Assembly (NCBI RefSeq): GCF_002929225.1
Contig: NZ_PISM01000019.1
Coordinates: 1-64,000 of the forward strand
DNA: 64,000 nt
From: Stutzerimonas kunmingensis
GTDB taxonomy: Bacteria; Pseudomonadota; Gammaproteobacteria; Pseudomonadales; Pseudomonadaceae
Reading direction: 5' to 3'
The first letter of the stretch is position 1, and every line of letters begins with the position of its first letter. Positions 27,833 to 38,075 of the stretch are shown here, piece by piece. The notes under the pieces were generated by a model. It was not told the DNA's origin and ran no database searches. It saw nothing but the letters and a program-made list of their open reading frames with translations. A program made the translations under genes and the position numbers.

Positions 27833-29617
27833 CTATTTCTGCTCGCTCTGCGGCGTCACCCGCAGCACTTCTTCCACGGTGGTGAGGCCGGCGGCGATCT
27901 TCTGGGCGCCTGAGAGGCGCAGGCTGCGCATGCCATCCTTGAAGGCCTGGCGGCGCAGGGCGACGATGTCGGTGTCGGCGGTGATCAGCGGCTTGATCGC
28001 GTCGTTCAGCAGCATGATCTCGTAGACCCCGGCGCGACCGCGGAAACCGGTGTCGCGGCATTCCAGGCAGCCTACCGCCCGTTGCGCGGTGGTCGGCAGC
28101 GGGGCGTTCCAGGGTTTGGTCAATGCGCTCCAGTCGTCTGCATCCAGCTGCATCGGCGCCTTGCAGTGCGGGCACAGCGTGCGCACCAGACGCTGGGCCA
28201 TGACGCCGAGCAGTGTGGCTTTGAGCAGGTAGTGCGGCACGCCCAGTTCCAGCAGGCGGGTGATCGCGCTGGGCGCGTCGTTGGTGTGCAGGGTGGAGAG
28301 CACCAGGTGGCCGGTCAGTGCGGCCTGGATGGCCATCTCGGCGGTTTCCAGGTCGCGGATCTCGCCGACCATGATGATGTCCGGGTCCTGACGCATCAGC
28401 GCGCGCACGCCGCTGGCGAAGGTCAGGTCGATGTTGTGCTGCACCTGCATCTGGTTGAAGGCTCCCTCGATCATCTCGATCGGGTCCTCGATGGTGCAGA
28501 CGTTCACCTCGGGCGTCGCCAGCTGCTTGAGCGTGGTGTAGAGCGTGGTGGTCTTGCCCGAGCCGGTCGGCCCGGTGACGAGGATGATGCCGTTGGGCTG
28601 GCCGGTCATACTCTGCCAGCGGCGCAGGTCGTCAGCGGAAAAGCCCAGCTGGTCAAAGCCCTTGAGCAGCACTTCGGGGTCGAAGATACGCATCACCATC
28701 TTCTCGCCGAACGCAGTGGGCAGCGTCGACAGGCGCAGCTCGACTTCGCCGCCTTCCGGCGTCTTGGTCTTGACCCTGCCATCCTGCGGTTTGCGCTTCT
28801 CGGCGACGTTCATCCGGCCGAGGGACTTTAGTCGGCTGACCACCGCCATCGTCACCTGCGGTGGAAACTGGTAGACGTTGTGCAGCACGCCATCGATGCG
28901 AAAGCGCACGGTGCCCTGCTCGCGGCGAGGTTCGATGTGGATATCGCTGGCGCGTTGCTGGAAGGCGTACTGGAACAGCCAGTCGACGATGTTGACGATG
29001 TGCGAGTCGTTGGCGTCCGGTTCCTGATCGCTGGCGCCGAGGTTGAGCAGCTGCTCGAAATTGCCGACGCCGCTGATTTTCTGATCGGTGCCACTGGCGC
29101 CGCTGACCGACTTGGCCAGGCGGTAGAACTCGACGGTGAAGCGCTGAATGTCGCTCGGGTTGGCCACCACGCGCTTGATCGGGCGCTTGAGCACGTGGGT
29201 CAGGTTGGCTTCCCAGCCGTGCACGAAGGGCTGGCTGCTGGCGATGGTGACGGCGCTGCTGTCCACCGCCACTGCGAGGATGCTGTGGCGCTGGGCGAAG
29301 GCGTAGGACATCAGTGGGGTGACGGCGGCGACGTCGATCTTCAGCGGGTCGATGCGCAGATACGGCTGACCGGCGCGTTCCGCCAGCCAGACGGTCAGCG
29401 TTTCCAGATCGAGCTTCTTGCCCGGCCGCTGCAGATCATCAAGCTGCTGCGCGGCGAGGAATTCCAGCGGATGTTGCTGGTTGGCCACCGCGCTGCGGCG
29501 GACCGTCAGGCATTGTTCGGCGCTGTCCTGCGCGACCCGCCCCTGGGCGACCAGCTCGCGCAACAGATCGGCGAGATCGAGAGGGCGGTCCTGGGAGGGC
29601 GAGTTCAGCACGGACAT
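27833..29617 (-). CDS. GspE/PulE/PilB-family secretion or pilus ATPase (orphan)
   Basis: A 594-residue AAA-type assembly ATPase. The N-terminal part resembles the GspE N-domain. The C-terminal half holds Walker A (GPTGSGKTTTLYT), an Asp box (TIEDPIE), Walker B (MVGEIRDLETAE), a His box (LVLSTLHTNDA) and a tetracysteine zinc motif (TLCPHCKA, then CLECRDTG). Such ATPases power type IV pilus or type II secretion assembly. No inner-membrane platform or pseudopilin gene lies nearby, so its partner machine is unknown. The same orphan position occurs, from memory, in P. aeruginosa (PA5210 region). Confidence 0.88.
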   Translation of the reverse strand: MSVLNSPSQDRPLDLADLLRELVAQGRVAQDSAEQCLTVRRSAVANQQHPLEFLAAQQLDDLQRPGKKLDLETLTVWLAERAGQPYLRIDPLKIDVAAVTPLMSYAFAQRHSILAVAVDSSAVTIASSQPFVHGWEANLTHVLKRPIKRVVANPSDIQRFTVEFYRLAKSVSGASGTDQKISGVGNFEQLLNLGASDQEPDANDSHIVNIVDWLFQYAFQQRASDIHIEPRREQGTVRFRIDGVLHNVYQFPPQVTMAVVSRLKSLGRMNVAEKRKPQDGRVKTKTPEGGEVELRLSTLPTAFGEKMVMRIFDPEVLLKGFDQLGFSADDLRRWQSMTGQPNGIILVTGPTGSGKTTTLYTTLKQLATPEVNVCTIEDPIEMIEGAFNQMQVQHNIDLTFASGVRALMRQDPDIIMVGEIRDLETAEMAIQAALTGHLVLSTLHTNDAPSAITRLLELGVPHYLLKATLLGVMAQRLVRTLCPHCKAPMQLDADDWSALTKPWNAPLPTTAQRAVGCLECRDTGFRGRAGVYEIMLLNDAIKPLITADTDIVALRRQAFKDGMRSLRLSGAQKIAAGLTTVEEVLRVTPQSEQK

Positions 29618-29723
29618 GGGATTCCTTCGACGCAGCGGCGGGAGAAGCCAAGCTTGCCGCTAAAGCCCCGGCGTTGTCTGCCGCCGGGGTTCAACTTTGA
29701 GCAGCTTGCGCCGTCTTGGGGCG

Positions 29724-31088
29724 TTATTTCTCCAGCTGCTTCCAGGCCTTGAGCGTCCAGACCAGGTGCGCCTGCTCGACGCGCATTTCCAGCGCTTGCT
29801 CGTCGATGGGCTGGCGGGCCAGTTCATGCAGCTTGGCCAGCTCGCCGTACAGTCGATCGACTTCCGGCAACTCCAGCACGCTGCGGGCCAGATGCAGCCA
29901 GACCAGCAGGCGCTCCATGCGCGGGCTCTGTTCGGCGAGGTCTTCGGGTTGTTGCTGGTAGCGCGGCAGTTGCAGGGACTTGGCTTCTTCCGCCAGCAGA
30001 TGCAGCAGCCACTTGCCCAGCTCGGCAGCGCCCTGGCGATCGCCGCGCGCATTGCGGCCTTCGGTCCAGCTGCGCTGCAGCAGCCAGAGCGAGGCTTTCA
30101 GCGACAGCAGGCCCCAGCGGGTCTGGCCCAGTTCCTCGGCGAACTGCATTGGTGCGGCCTTGCGCACGCCTTCATCGTCCTGGCCGGCTTCGACCCGTGG
30201 GCGCCAGTCCTGGATCAGTGCGTCGAGCAGCTCACGCAGCTCACGGCTGCTGGCGCGCGGGGCGGCCTGGCCGAGGCTGCCGAGCAGGGCGCGCAGCTCG
30301 ATCAGTTGCTGCAGCCAGTCACTCAGCAGTTTCCAGCGGCCATTGAAGCGGTACTGCTCGGCCAGGCGCTGACTGTTGCCGAGCAACTGCCAGCCGAGCG
30401 CTACCACCGCGTTATCCAGCGGCATCGTGGGGTCGAGCTCCGGCGCCGGCAGCTGCAGGTTGTAGCCATCGGCGTCATGCAGGCGATAGCCGCGCTCGGC
30501 CTTGCTGATGTCGCAGGGCATCAGCGGCAGGTTGGCGGCCAGCTCGGCCGCCAATTCCAGCAGCGCTTCCGGATCGCCCTGGCGCAGCTCGAGCTCCAGC
30601 TCGCAGATTTCCTCGGACTGTTTGCCGGCCTTGACCTGGCCCAGGTCCAGCGCGGCCTCGATGATCACCTTGGTCTTGCCACGGCCCCAGGCGATCTCGG
30701 CCTTCTCGCGAACGAAATCGGTGGTGAAGATCGGTTTCAGGGTCTTCTTGTCCAGTTCGGCAAGGCTGGCCGGCCAGCAGTCGTCGCCGAGCTTCTTGAT
30801 ATCGAGCTTGGCCTTGTCCAGATACCAGTCCCATTCGTTGCGCTCGGAAAGGCCTGCGACACTTTGACCGCGGCTCTTCAGGGTCTGGATGAACTGCTCG
30901 CCATCGCGACGCAAGCGCAACGCGACGCGGGCCTGGGCGAGGTCGCGCTCGGCGGTGTCGTAATACTGGTTGAACAGCTCATGGCGCGACCAGCCACTCT
31001 TGTTGCGCTTCTTCAGCAACGGGTGTTCGCGCAGGGCGAGCAGGGTTTCGCGGCTGGCGCGTAGCTTGATTTCGGTTTCTTTCTGCAT
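29724..31088 (-). CDS. CYTH and CHAD domain protein (inorganic triphosphatase-like)
   Basis: A 454-residue protein. The N-terminal CYTH domain (about 1-200) begins with the metal-binding ETEIKL signature and includes ARVALRLRRDG and alternating charged strands of the triphosphate tunnel. The C-terminal CHAD domain (about 215-440) is helical with conserved His and Arg. E. coli YgiF of this type hydrolyses inorganic triphosphate; CHAD domains bind polyphosphate. I chose ATG at 31088. It is divergent from the DUF47-pit phosphate operon, which fits a role in phosphate/polyphosphate metabolism. Confidence 0.88.
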   Translation of the reverse strand: MQKETEIKLRASRETLLALREHPLLKKRNKSGWSRHELFNQYYDTAERDLAQARVALRLRRDGEQFIQTLKSRGQSVAGLSERNEWDWYLDKAKLDIKKLGDDCWPASLAELDKKTLKPIFTTDFVREKAEIAWGRGKTKVIIEAALDLGQVKAGKQSEEICELELELRQGDPEALLELAAELAANLPLMPCDISKAERGYRLHDADGYNLQLPAPELDPTMPLDNAVVALGWQLLGNSQRLAEQYRFNGRWKLLSDWLQQLIELRALLGSLGQAAPRASSRELRELLDALIQDWRPRVEAGQDDEGVRKAAPMQFAEELGQTRWGLLSLKASLWLLQRSWTEGRNARGDRQGAAELGKWLLHLLAEEAKSLQLPRYQQQPEDLAEQSPRMERLLVWLHLARSVLELPEVDRLYGELAKLHELARQPIDEQALEMRVEQAHLVWTLKAWKQLEK

Positions 31089-31201
31089 GATGCCGACTGG
31101 GTGCCTATGATGTGTTGGTGTTGCCGCCTGATGACACACGGTAGCAGGCGTGATGGCCTGTCCGTATACTTGCCGCCTCTTTCAAGCCGGGGCTTTACCC
31201 T

Positions 31202-31879
31202 ATGCCAGTCAATCCTTTCGTCAGCTTGTTCGGACGTTCGCCAATCGGCCCGATGCAGCAGCATATGGCCAAGTCGCATGAGTGTGCGGCGAACCTGGTA
31301 CCGCTGTTCCAGGCGGTCATGGCCGAAGACTGGGAGAAGGTCGAGCAGATTCAGCAGCAGATGGCGCAGCTGGAAAACGAGGCCGACAAGCTGAAGAAGA
31401 GCGTTCGCCAGCACCTGCCCAAGAGCCTGTTCTTGCCGGTGCCGCGTTCCGATCTGCTTGATCTGCTGAGTGTACAGGACAAGATCGCCAACCGCGCCAA
31501 GGACATCGCCGGCCTGATGCTGGGTCGCTGCATGACCATCCCGCAGGCACTGCAGCCGCAGATGTTGGCTTACGTGCAACGCACCGTCGATGCCAGCGCC
31601 CAGGCGCTGAAAGCGCTGAAGGAACTGGATTCGCTGCTGGAAACCGGCTTCAGCGGCCGCGAAGCCACTCTCGTCGAGAAGATGGTCGAAGAGCTCGAGG
31701 AAATCGAGCGGGAAACCGACCGCATGCAGATCACGGTTCGCCGTGCGCTGTTCCACCTGGAAAAGGATTTGCCAGCAGTCGACGTGATCTTTCTCTACAA
31801 GATCATCGAATGGATCGGTGATGTAGCCGACCGCGCCGAGCGCGTCGGTAACCGTCTGGAACAACTGCTGGCGCGCTGA
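31202..31879 (+). CDS. DUF47 (PhoU-like, TIGR00153) Pit accessory protein
   Basis: A 225-residue all-helical protein of the DUF47 family, distantly related to PhoU. Visible features include acidic helices with repeated E/D-x-x-x-D patterns (EKVEQIQQQMAQLENEADKL, later EELEEIERETDRMQ) that coordinate metal clusters. It is 39 bp upstream of the pit gene on the same strand and is presumed to control the transporter. Confidence 0.9.
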   Translation: MPVNPFVSLFGRSPIGPMQQHMAKSHECAANLVPLFQAVMAEDWEKVEQIQQQMAQLENEADKLKKSVRQHLPKSLFLPVPRSDLLDLLSVQDKIANRAKDIAGLMLGRCMTIPQALQPQMLAYVQRTVDASAQALKALKELDSLLETGFSGREATLVEKMVEELEEIERETDRMQITVRRALFHLEKDLPAVDVIFLYKIIEWIGDVADRAERVGNRLEQLLAR

Positions 31880-31918
31880 GGCGCCAGCATCCTTTCTGGG
31901 TTCAACAGGTAATTCCTT

Positions 31919-33184
31919 ATGTCTCTTATTGCGGATTACGGCTTCGTACTCCTGATCCTTGCCTGCGCATTCGGTTTCTTCATGGCCTGGGGCGTGGGCG
32001 CCAACGACGTGGCCAATGCCATGGGTACTTCGGTCGGTTCTCGGGCACTGACCATCAAGCAGGCCATCGTCGTGGCCATGATCTTCGAGTTTTGCGGCGC
32101 CTATCTGGCCGGCGGCGAAGTCACCGAGACGATCAAGAACGGCATCGTCGACGCGGAGGTTATTTCTCCTGACCTGATGGTGCTGGGGATGATGTCGGCG
32201 CTATTGGCCGCCGGCACCTGGCTGCTGATCGCCACCATGAAAGGCTGGCCGGTTTCCACCACGCATTCGATTATCGGCGCGGTGATTGGCTTCGCCGCGG
32301 TGGGTGTGTCTACCGATGCGGTGCACTGGGACGCCATCGGCCCGATCGTCGCCAGCTGGGTGGTCACGCCGATGCTGTCCGGCATCGTCGCCTTCGGCCT
32401 GTTCATGAGCGTGCAGAAGCTGATCATCAATACCGATCATCCGTTCGAGAACGCCAAGCGCTTCGTGCCGCTGTACATGTTCCTGACCGGTTTCATGGTC
32501 GCGCTGATGACGGTCACCAAGGGCCTCAAGCATGTCGGTCTGACCCTCAGCAGCGGCCAGGGCATCCTGCTGGCCTTCGGCATCGGCCTGCTGGTGATGC
32601 TCGCGGGTATCGCGCTGCTTTCGCGGATCAAGGTCGACGTCGAAGCCGACAAGACCTTCCACTTCGCCAGCGTGGAGAAGGTGTTCGCCGTGCTGATGAT
32701 CTTCACCGCCTGCTCGATGGCCTTCGCCCATGGCGCCAACGATGTCGCCAACGCGGTTGGTCCGCTGGCCGCCATCGTCGGTGTGATCGAGTCCGGCGGT
32801 GCCGCCGACATCGCGGCCAAGTCCGCCGTGCCGGGCTGGGTGTTGCTGCTCGGTGCGATAGGTATCGTCATCGGTCTGGCCACCTACGGCTACAAGGTGA
32901 TCGCCACCATCGGCAAGGAAATCACCGAGCTGACGCCAAGCCGCGGTTTTGCCGCCGAACTGGCTACCGCGACAACCGTGGTCGGCGCATCGGCCATCGG
33001 CCTGCCGGTCTCCACGACTCACACGCTGGTCGGAGCGGTTCTCGGGATCGGTATCGCGCGCGGTATCGGTGCGCTGAACCTGGGTGTCGTGGGCTCGATC
33101 TTCATGTCCTGGTTGATCACCCTGCCGGCCGGTGCATTCCTGGCGATCGTCTTCTTCACCGTGCTCAAATTCATCTTCACGTAA
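31919..33184 (+). CDS. pitA: Low-affinity inorganic phosphate transporter, Pit family
   Basis: A 421-residue PiT-family transporter with about ten hydrophobic segments. Both copies of the family signature are visible: GANDVANAMGTSVGSRALT near the N-terminus and GANDVANAVGPLAAI in the second half. GWPVSTTHSIIGAV and GLPVSTTHTLVGAV are also a duplicated pair, reflecting the inverted-repeat fold. It imports phosphate as a metal-phosphate complex with proton or sodium. It forms an operon with the DUF47 gene. Confidence 0.93.
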   Translation: MSLIADYGFVLLILACAFGFFMAWGVGANDVANAMGTSVGSRALTIKQAIVVAMIFEFCGAYLAGGEVTETIKNGIVDAEVISPDLMVLGMMSALLAAGTWLLIATMKGWPVSTTHSIIGAVIGFAAVGVSTDAVHWDAIGPIVASWVVTPMLSGIVAFGLFMSVQKLIINTDHPFENAKRFVPLYMFLTGFMVALMTVTKGLKHVGLTLSSGQGILLAFGIGLLVMLAGIALLSRIKVDVEADKTFHFASVEKVFAVLMIFTACSMAFAHGANDVANAVGPLAAIVGVIESGGAADIAAKSAVPGWVLLLGAIGIVIGLATYGYKVIATIGKEITELTPSRGFAAELATATTVVGASAIGLPVSTTHTLVGAVLGIGIARGIGALNLGVVGSIFMSWLITLPAGAFLAIVFFTVLKFIFT

Positions 33185-33203
33185 CTCCGGCCGATGCCGT
33201 CTG

Positions 33204-33228
33204 CGCCCCGCTTCGGCGGGGCGTTTTC
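33204..33228 (+). terminator. Rho-independent terminator after pit
   Basis: Stem CGCCCCG / CGGGGCG with a TTCGG-type loop followed by TTTTCGTTT, 20 bp after the pit stop codon. Confidence 0.85.
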
Positions 33229-33301
33229 GTTTGTGGGTCCCGCCGTGGCGCGTTTCATGCTTCACTGCAGGCTCGTTCCGATTGCATCACGGAGGTAGCC
33301 G

Positions 33302-34462
33302 GTGCCCATTCCATCATTCAAGGAGCAGTTCGCTGCGCTCCTCGCGGCACCCTCGGTCAGTTGTACGCAGCCGGGCTGGGATCAGAGCAATCGTCCTGTG
33401 ATCGAGTTGCTCGCGGCCTGGCTCGGTGAGCTGGGCTTCACCTGCGAAACGCCGGAAGTCGCGCCGGGGAAATTCAACCTGCTCGCCAGCTATGGCAGTG
33501 GTCCCGGCGGGCTGGTGCTGGCCGGGCACAGCGATACCGTGCCGTTCGATGCCGCGCTGTGGCAGTCCGATCCACTGAAGCTGCGCGAGGCCGATGACCG
33601 CTGGTACGGCCTCGGCAGCTGCGACATGAAAGGCTTCTTCGCGCTGATCATCGAGGCGGTTCGGCCGCTGCTGGAGCAGCCGTTCCGCCGCCCATTGCTG
33701 ATTCTCGCCACCTGCGATGAAGAGAGTTCGATGTCTGGCGCCCGTGCCCTGGCCGAAGCCGGCCGGCCGCTCGGGCGCGCGGCGCTGATCGGCGAGCCCA
33801 CCGGCCTGCGCCCGGTACGCCTGCACAAGGGCATCATGATGGAGCGCATCGATATCCTCGGACAGAGCGGGCATTCGTCGAACCCGACCTATGGTCACAG
33901 CGCGCTGGAAGCCATGCACGGCGTGATCGGCGAGATGATGACGCTGCGCCGCCAGTGGCAGGGCGAATACGACAACCCGCTGTTCGACGTGCCCAAGCCG
34001 ACGCTCAACTTCGGCTGCATCCATGGTGGCGACAACCCCAACCGCATCTGCGGGCAATGTTCGCTGGAGTTCGATCTGCGCCCGCTGCCGGGCATGGACC
34101 CGCAGCAGCTGCGGACGATCATCCGCCAGCGCCTGCAGCCGCTGGCCGAACAACATCAGGTCAAGATCGACCTGGCGCCGCTGTTCCCCGCGGTGCCAGC
34201 CTTCGAGCAGACGGCGGAAAGCGAGCTGGTCCGCCTGGCCGAGCGCCTCACCGGGCACCAGGCCGAGGCGGTGGCGTTTGCCACCGAAGCGCCTTATCTT
34301 CAGCAGCTCGGCTGCGAAACGCTGGTGCTGGGGCCCGGCGACATCGCCTGCGCGCACCAGCCCGACGAATACCTGCAGCTCGATCGTATCGAACCGACCG
34401 TGCAGCTGCTGCGTCGGATGATCGAGCACTACTGCCTGCAGCCGCAGACCGCCGCGAACTGA
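33302..34462 (+). CDS. argE: Acetylornithine deacetylase
   Basis: A 386-residue M20-family metallohydrolase. It hydrolyses N2-acetyl-L-ornithine to ornithine in arginine synthesis. Metal-binding and catalytic signatures are visible: LAGHSDTVPFD (His, then catalytic Asp), GLGSCDMKGFFA, and TCDEESSMSGA with the catalytic Glu pair. The dimerisation domain includes SGHSSNPTYGHSALEAM. The start is GTG at 33302, preceded by ACGGAGG. It lies 40 bp upstream of argA, giving a small arginine operon. Confidence 0.93.
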   Translation: MPIPSFKEQFAALLAAPSVSCTQPGWDQSNRPVIELLAAWLGELGFTCETPEVAPGKFNLLASYGSGPGGLVLAGHSDTVPFDAALWQSDPLKLREADDRWYGLGSCDMKGFFALIIEAVRPLLEQPFRRPLLILATCDEESSMSGARALAEAGRPLGRAALIGEPTGLRPVRLHKGIMMERIDILGQSGHSSNPTYGHSALEAMHGVIGEMMTLRRQWQGEYDNPLFDVPKPTLNFGCIHGGDNPNRICGQCSLEFDLRPLPGMDPQQLRTIIRQRLQPLAEQHQVKIDLAPLFPAVPAFEQTAESELVRLAERLTGHQAEAVAFATEAPYLQQLGCETLVLGPGDIACAHQPDEYLQLDRIEPTVQLLRRMIEHYCLQPQTAAN

Positions 34463-34502
34463 CTCCAATACAGACGAACAGAACCGCCACGAAGGCTTTT
34501 AC

Positions 34503-35801
34503 ATGCACGACTACGTCACCTGGCTTCGCGACTCCTCGCCCTACATCAATTCGCACCGTGACCGCACCTTCGTCGTCATGCTGCCGGGCGACGGCCTGGA
34601 GCACGCCAACTTCGCCAATATCGTCCACGACCTGGTGCTGCTGCACAGCCTTGGTGTACGCCTGGTGCTGGTATTCGGCTCGCGTCCGCAGATCGAGGCG
34701 CGCCTGGCCGCCCGTGGCATCGAACCGCGCTTCCATCGCGACCTGCGCGTCACCGACGCGCCGACCATGGAGTGCGTGATCGACGCGGTTGGCCAGTTGC
34801 GCATCGCCCTCGAGGCACGCCTGTCAATGGATATGGCGGCGTCGCCGATGCAGGGCGCGCGACTGCGTGTGGCCGGTGGCAACTTCGTCACCGCGCGGCC
34901 GATCGGCGTGCTCGATGGCGTCGATCTGCATCACACCGGCGAAGTACGCCGTATCGACCGCAAGGGCATCGGCCGGCTGCTGGACGAGCGCACCATCGTG
35001 TTGCTGTCGCCGCTGGGTTATTCGCCGACAGGCGAGATCTTCAACCTGGCCTGCGAGGATGTCGCCACGCGCGCGGCCATCGATCTGCAGGCCGACAAGC
35101 TGGTGCTCTACGGCGCCGAGCCGGGCTTGCTCGACGAAAGCGGCAAGCTGGTGCGCGAGCTGCGTCCGCAGCAGATTCCGGCCTATGTCGAACGCCTCGG
35201 CAGCCAGTACCAGGCCGAGCTGCTCGACGCCGCCGCGCAGGCCTGCCGCGGCGGCGTGCGGCGCAGTCATGTGGTCAGCTACGCCGACGACGGTGCCCTG
35301 CTCAACGAGCTGTTCACCCGCGATGGCGGCGGCACGCTGGTAACCCAGGAGCAGTTCGAGCAGTTGCGCGAGGCGACCATCGAGGATGTGGGCGGGTTGA
35401 TCGATCTGATCACGCCGCTGGAGGAGCAGGGCATCCTGGTGCGGCGCTCGCGCGAAGTGCTGGAGCGGGAGGTCGAGCAGTTCAGCATCGTCGAGCGCGA
35501 CGGCCTGATCATCGCCTGCGCCGCGCTTTATCCGATTGCCGATTCGGATGCCGGCGAGCTTGCCTGCCTGGCGGTCAATCCGGAATACCGCCACGGCGGT
35601 CGCGGCGATGAGCTGCTCGAACGCATCGAGGAACGTGCCCGGGCGCTGGGGCTGAAGAAGTTGATCGTGCTCACCACACGCACCGCGCACTGGTTCCAGG
35701 AGCGCGGCTTCGAGCCGATCAGCGTCGACCGTCTGCCGGCCGCGCGGGCTTCGTTGTACAACTTTCAGCGTAATTCGAAGATCTTCGAGAAACCGCTCTG
35801 A
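34503..35801 (+). CDS. argA: N-acetylglutamate synthase
   Basis: A 432-residue ArgA with an N-terminal amino-acid-kinase-like domain (VVMLPGDGLEHANFANIVHDL) and a C-terminal GNAT acetyltransferase domain (CLAVNPEYRHGGRGDELLERI is the acetyl-CoA loop). It makes N-acetylglutamate, the first intermediate of arginine synthesis, and is normally inhibited by arginine. It follows argE in the same orientation and converges on gshA over a terminator. Confidence 0.95.
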   Translation: MHDYVTWLRDSSPYINSHRDRTFVVMLPGDGLEHANFANIVHDLVLLHSLGVRLVLVFGSRPQIEARLAARGIEPRFHRDLRVTDAPTMECVIDAVGQLRIALEARLSMDMAASPMQGARLRVAGGNFVTARPIGVLDGVDLHHTGEVRRIDRKGIGRLLDERTIVLLSPLGYSPTGEIFNLACEDVATRAAIDLQADKLVLYGAEPGLLDESGKLVRELRPQQIPAYVERLGSQYQAELLDAAAQACRGGVRRSHVVSYADDGALLNELFTRDGGGTLVTQEQFEQLREATIEDVGGLIDLITPLEEQGILVRRSREVLEREVEQFSIVERDGLIIACAALYPIADSDAGELACLAVNPEYRHGGRGDELLERIEERARALGLKKLIVLTTRTAHWFQERGFEPISVDRLPAARASLYNFQRNSKIFEKPL

Positions 35802-35809
35802 AGTGTGCC

Positions 35810-35834
35810 GGCGGGCGTTGCGCCCGCCGTTTGT
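35810..35834 (+). terminator. Terminator between argA and gshA
   Basis: Stem GGCGGGCG / CGCCCGCC with loop TTG followed by GTTTGTTT. It lies in the 33-bp gap between the convergent argA and gshA stops. Confidence 0.8.
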
Positions 35835-37412
35835 TTAGAGACTAAGACCGCGCTGGTACTCGACGACGAAGCTGTCGAAATCCAGCTCGTCCGTCGCTTC
35901 CATCTCCGCCTGCCGCTCCAGCGACTGATGCGCGGCGGATTCGAACTGGTCCAGCTCGCTTGCACTCGGTGCCTGGCTGCGGAAGTAGTCGGCGTGGGCC
36001 AGGGTCTGGCGCATGGCGAACTGGCTGAAGCTCTCACCGCTGCGGCGCAGCTCGTCAAGTACGCGGGCGGACGGCGTCAGGCTGCTGTCGGCGACTTTGG
36101 CGCGCTGCTCGGCGAGCGCCTCGGCGTGCCGGGAGTCAGCATGGCTGCGGTCGAGGAGGGCGGCAACCTGGCCGATCTCGTCGAGCAACTGGTTGGCCCA
36201 GTCACTGAGCATGACGTTCTCGCCACAACGCTGCAGCTCGAGTCCCGGACGCCGGCCTTCCTTGACCACCCTGAGGAAGTTGTCGGTGGCCGCGCTGCAT
36301 TCGCCGTCGGCCAGGCAGGGGCTGTCGTCCAGCGCACAGAACAGCAGGAAGGCGTCGAGGAAGCGCGCTTCGTTGAGGTCGATCCCCAGCGGCAGGAAGG
36401 GGTTGATATCCAGGCAGCGCACTTCGATGTACTGGATGCCGCGCGCGCGCAGCGCCTGCAACGGTCGTTCGCCGGTGGCGGTGACGCGTTTCGGGCGAAT
36501 GTTCGAGTAGTACTCGTTTTCGATCTGCAGCACGTTGGTGTTGAGCTGCTGCCAGTTACCGGCGGCATCCTTGATGCCCATCGCCTCGTAGGGGGCATAC
36601 GGCGTGGAGACGGCGCGGAACAGGCTCTCGGTGTAGCTCGCCAGGTCGTCGTAGCAGGGCGTCAACCCGGCCTGGGCATTGTTCTGGTAGCCCAGATCGC
36701 TCATGCGCAGGCTGGTGGCGTACGGCAGGTACAGGGTGTCAGCGTCGAGCGTCTCGAGCTGATGCTGACGTCCGCGCAGGAAGCCGGCGTCCAGCGCCGG
36801 TGAGGCGCCGAACAGGTACATCAGCAGCCAGCTGTAGCGACGGAAGTTGCGGATCACGCCGATGTAGCGCGTCGAGCGGTAGTCCTGGGCCGAGCGGGTA
36901 TCGCCATCATCGGCCTGCAGTACCGGCCACAGCGCCTCGGGCAGCGAGAAGTTGTAGTGGATGCCGGCGATGCACTGCATGGTCTTGCCGTAGCGCAGGG
37001 CCAGGCCCTGGCGATAGACGTGCTTGAGCCGGCCGATGTTGGAGCTGCCGTATTCGGCGATCGGGATGTCCGCCTCGCTCGGTAGCGGGCAGGGCATCGA
37101 CGGGCTCCAGAGGAATTCTTCGCCGAGCTTGGCATAGGTGAAGCGGTGGATCGCTTCGAGCTCGGCGAGAGTGTTCTGCGGGTCGCTGTCGGTGCCGGTG
37201 ATGAACTCCAGCAGCGCCTCGGAATAATCCGTGGTGATCTGCGGGTGAGTCAACGCCGAACCCAATGCAACGGGGTGCGGGGTCATCGCCAGCTGGCCGC
37301 GAGCGTCGACGCGCAGGCATTCGCGTTCGATCCCGTGCAGGCATTGACTGAGCAGCGGCAGGTGGGACGGCTCGGCCAACAATGCCAGGCGGTGGGTGAG
37401 AAGAGCGCTCAA
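35835..37412 (-). CDS. gshA: Glutamate-cysteine ligase
   Basis: A 525-residue proteobacterial-type gamma-glutamylcysteine synthetase. It catalyses the first, ATP-dependent step of glutathione synthesis. Family hallmarks include [12 protein letters not shown] near the N-terminus, [17 protein letters not shown], and [19 protein letters not shown]. No ATG is available near the expected N-terminus. I chose TTG at 37412 because GAAGGA lies nine bases upstream and the protein then starts [12 protein letters not shown], as in other pseudomonads. A further in-frame TTG at 37445 lacks a comparable site. It is convergent with argA. Confidence 0.93.
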   Translation of the reverse strand: MSALLTHRLALLAEPSHLPLLSQCLHGIERECLRVDARGQLAMTPHPVALGSALTHPQITTDYSEALLEFITGTDSDPQNTLAELEAIHRFTYAKLGEEFLWSPSMPCPLPSEADIPIAEYGSSNIGRLKHVYRQGLALRYGKTMQCIAGIHYNFSLPEALWPVLQADDGDTRSAQDYRSTRYIGVIRNFRRYSWLLMYLFGASPALDAGFLRGRQHQLETLDADTLYLPYATSLRMSDLGYQNNAQAGLTPCYDDLASYTESLFRAVSTPYAPYEAMGIKDAAGNWQQLNTNVLQIENEYYSNIRPKRVTATGERPLQALRARGIQYIEVRCLDINPFLPLGIDLNEARFLDAFLLFCALDDSPCLADGECSAATDNFLRVVKEGRRPGLELQRCGENVMLSDWANQLLDEIGQVAALLDRSHADSRHAEALAEQRAKVADSSLTPSARVLDELRRSGESFSQFAMRQTLAHADYFRSQAPSASELDQFESAAHQSLERQAEMEATDELDFDSFVVEYQRGLSL

Positions 37413-37683
37413 CTTGTGGATTCCTTCACGCGACAGTCGGCCCAATATGGGGATGGAAACGCCGCTTCACAAGAGGCAGCGTTGCTTCGATCGCTGTCGA
37501 CGCATGCCGACTCCGCGGACGGCTGGTGGCCTGTGCGGTGAGTTGGTTGAGGCAAGTTCGGATGAACATGGCTCCGAGACAAGGCGCTGCGACGAGTCAT
37601 AGCGGGGTTATGGCAAGGAGCAGCAACGCAGTATCCGGGCCATGGGCGCCGAAATTGACCAACCGAACTTACCAAACAGGCCA

Positions 37684-38073
37684 CTAGAGGCAGGCGAAGG
37701 TCGCTTGGGCCTTGGCGATCAGCTTGTCGCCCTGATGCACCTCGGCTTCCAGCACCTGGGTCCGCCTGCCGCCGTGCACCACCCAGGCGCGGCAGCGCAG
37801 CTCGCCCTCGCTCACCGGGCGGATGTAGTTGACCTTGCATTCGAGCGTGACGCTGTTCGGCGAGCCATCACCGAGGCTGTGGCTGGCCTGACCCATGGCG
37901 GTGTCGATCAGCGAGAACAGCGCGCCGCCGTGCAGCTTGCCGTGCAGGTTGCGCAGGCCGTCGTGCATGCTCAGGCCGAGCACCGCCTCGCCGTTGCCGA
38001 CCTGGTGAATCTCCAGGCCGAGCAGGCGGCCGAAGGCGCTGGAGCTGCCCACCGCCTCGACTTGAATGCTCAT
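37684..38073 (-). CDS. PaaI-family hotdog thioesterase
   Basis: A 129-residue single hotdog-fold acyl-CoA thioesterase. The family signature LHGGALFSLIDTAMGQASHS is clear, with the catalytic Asp in SLIDTAMG. KVNYIRPVSEGELRCRAW forms the following strands. The natural acyl-CoA is not known. Its ATG at 38073 lies two bases beyond the end of tex, which is upstream on the same strand, so it is probably translated from the tex transcript. Confidence 0.88.
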   Translation of the reverse strand: MSIQVEAVGSSSAFGRLLGLEIHQVGNGEAVLGLSMHDGLRNLHGKLHGGALFSLIDTAMGQASHSLGDGSPNSVTLECKVNYIRPVSEGELRCRAWVVHGGRRTQVLEAEVHQGDKLIAKAQATFACL

Positions 38074-38075
38074 GC

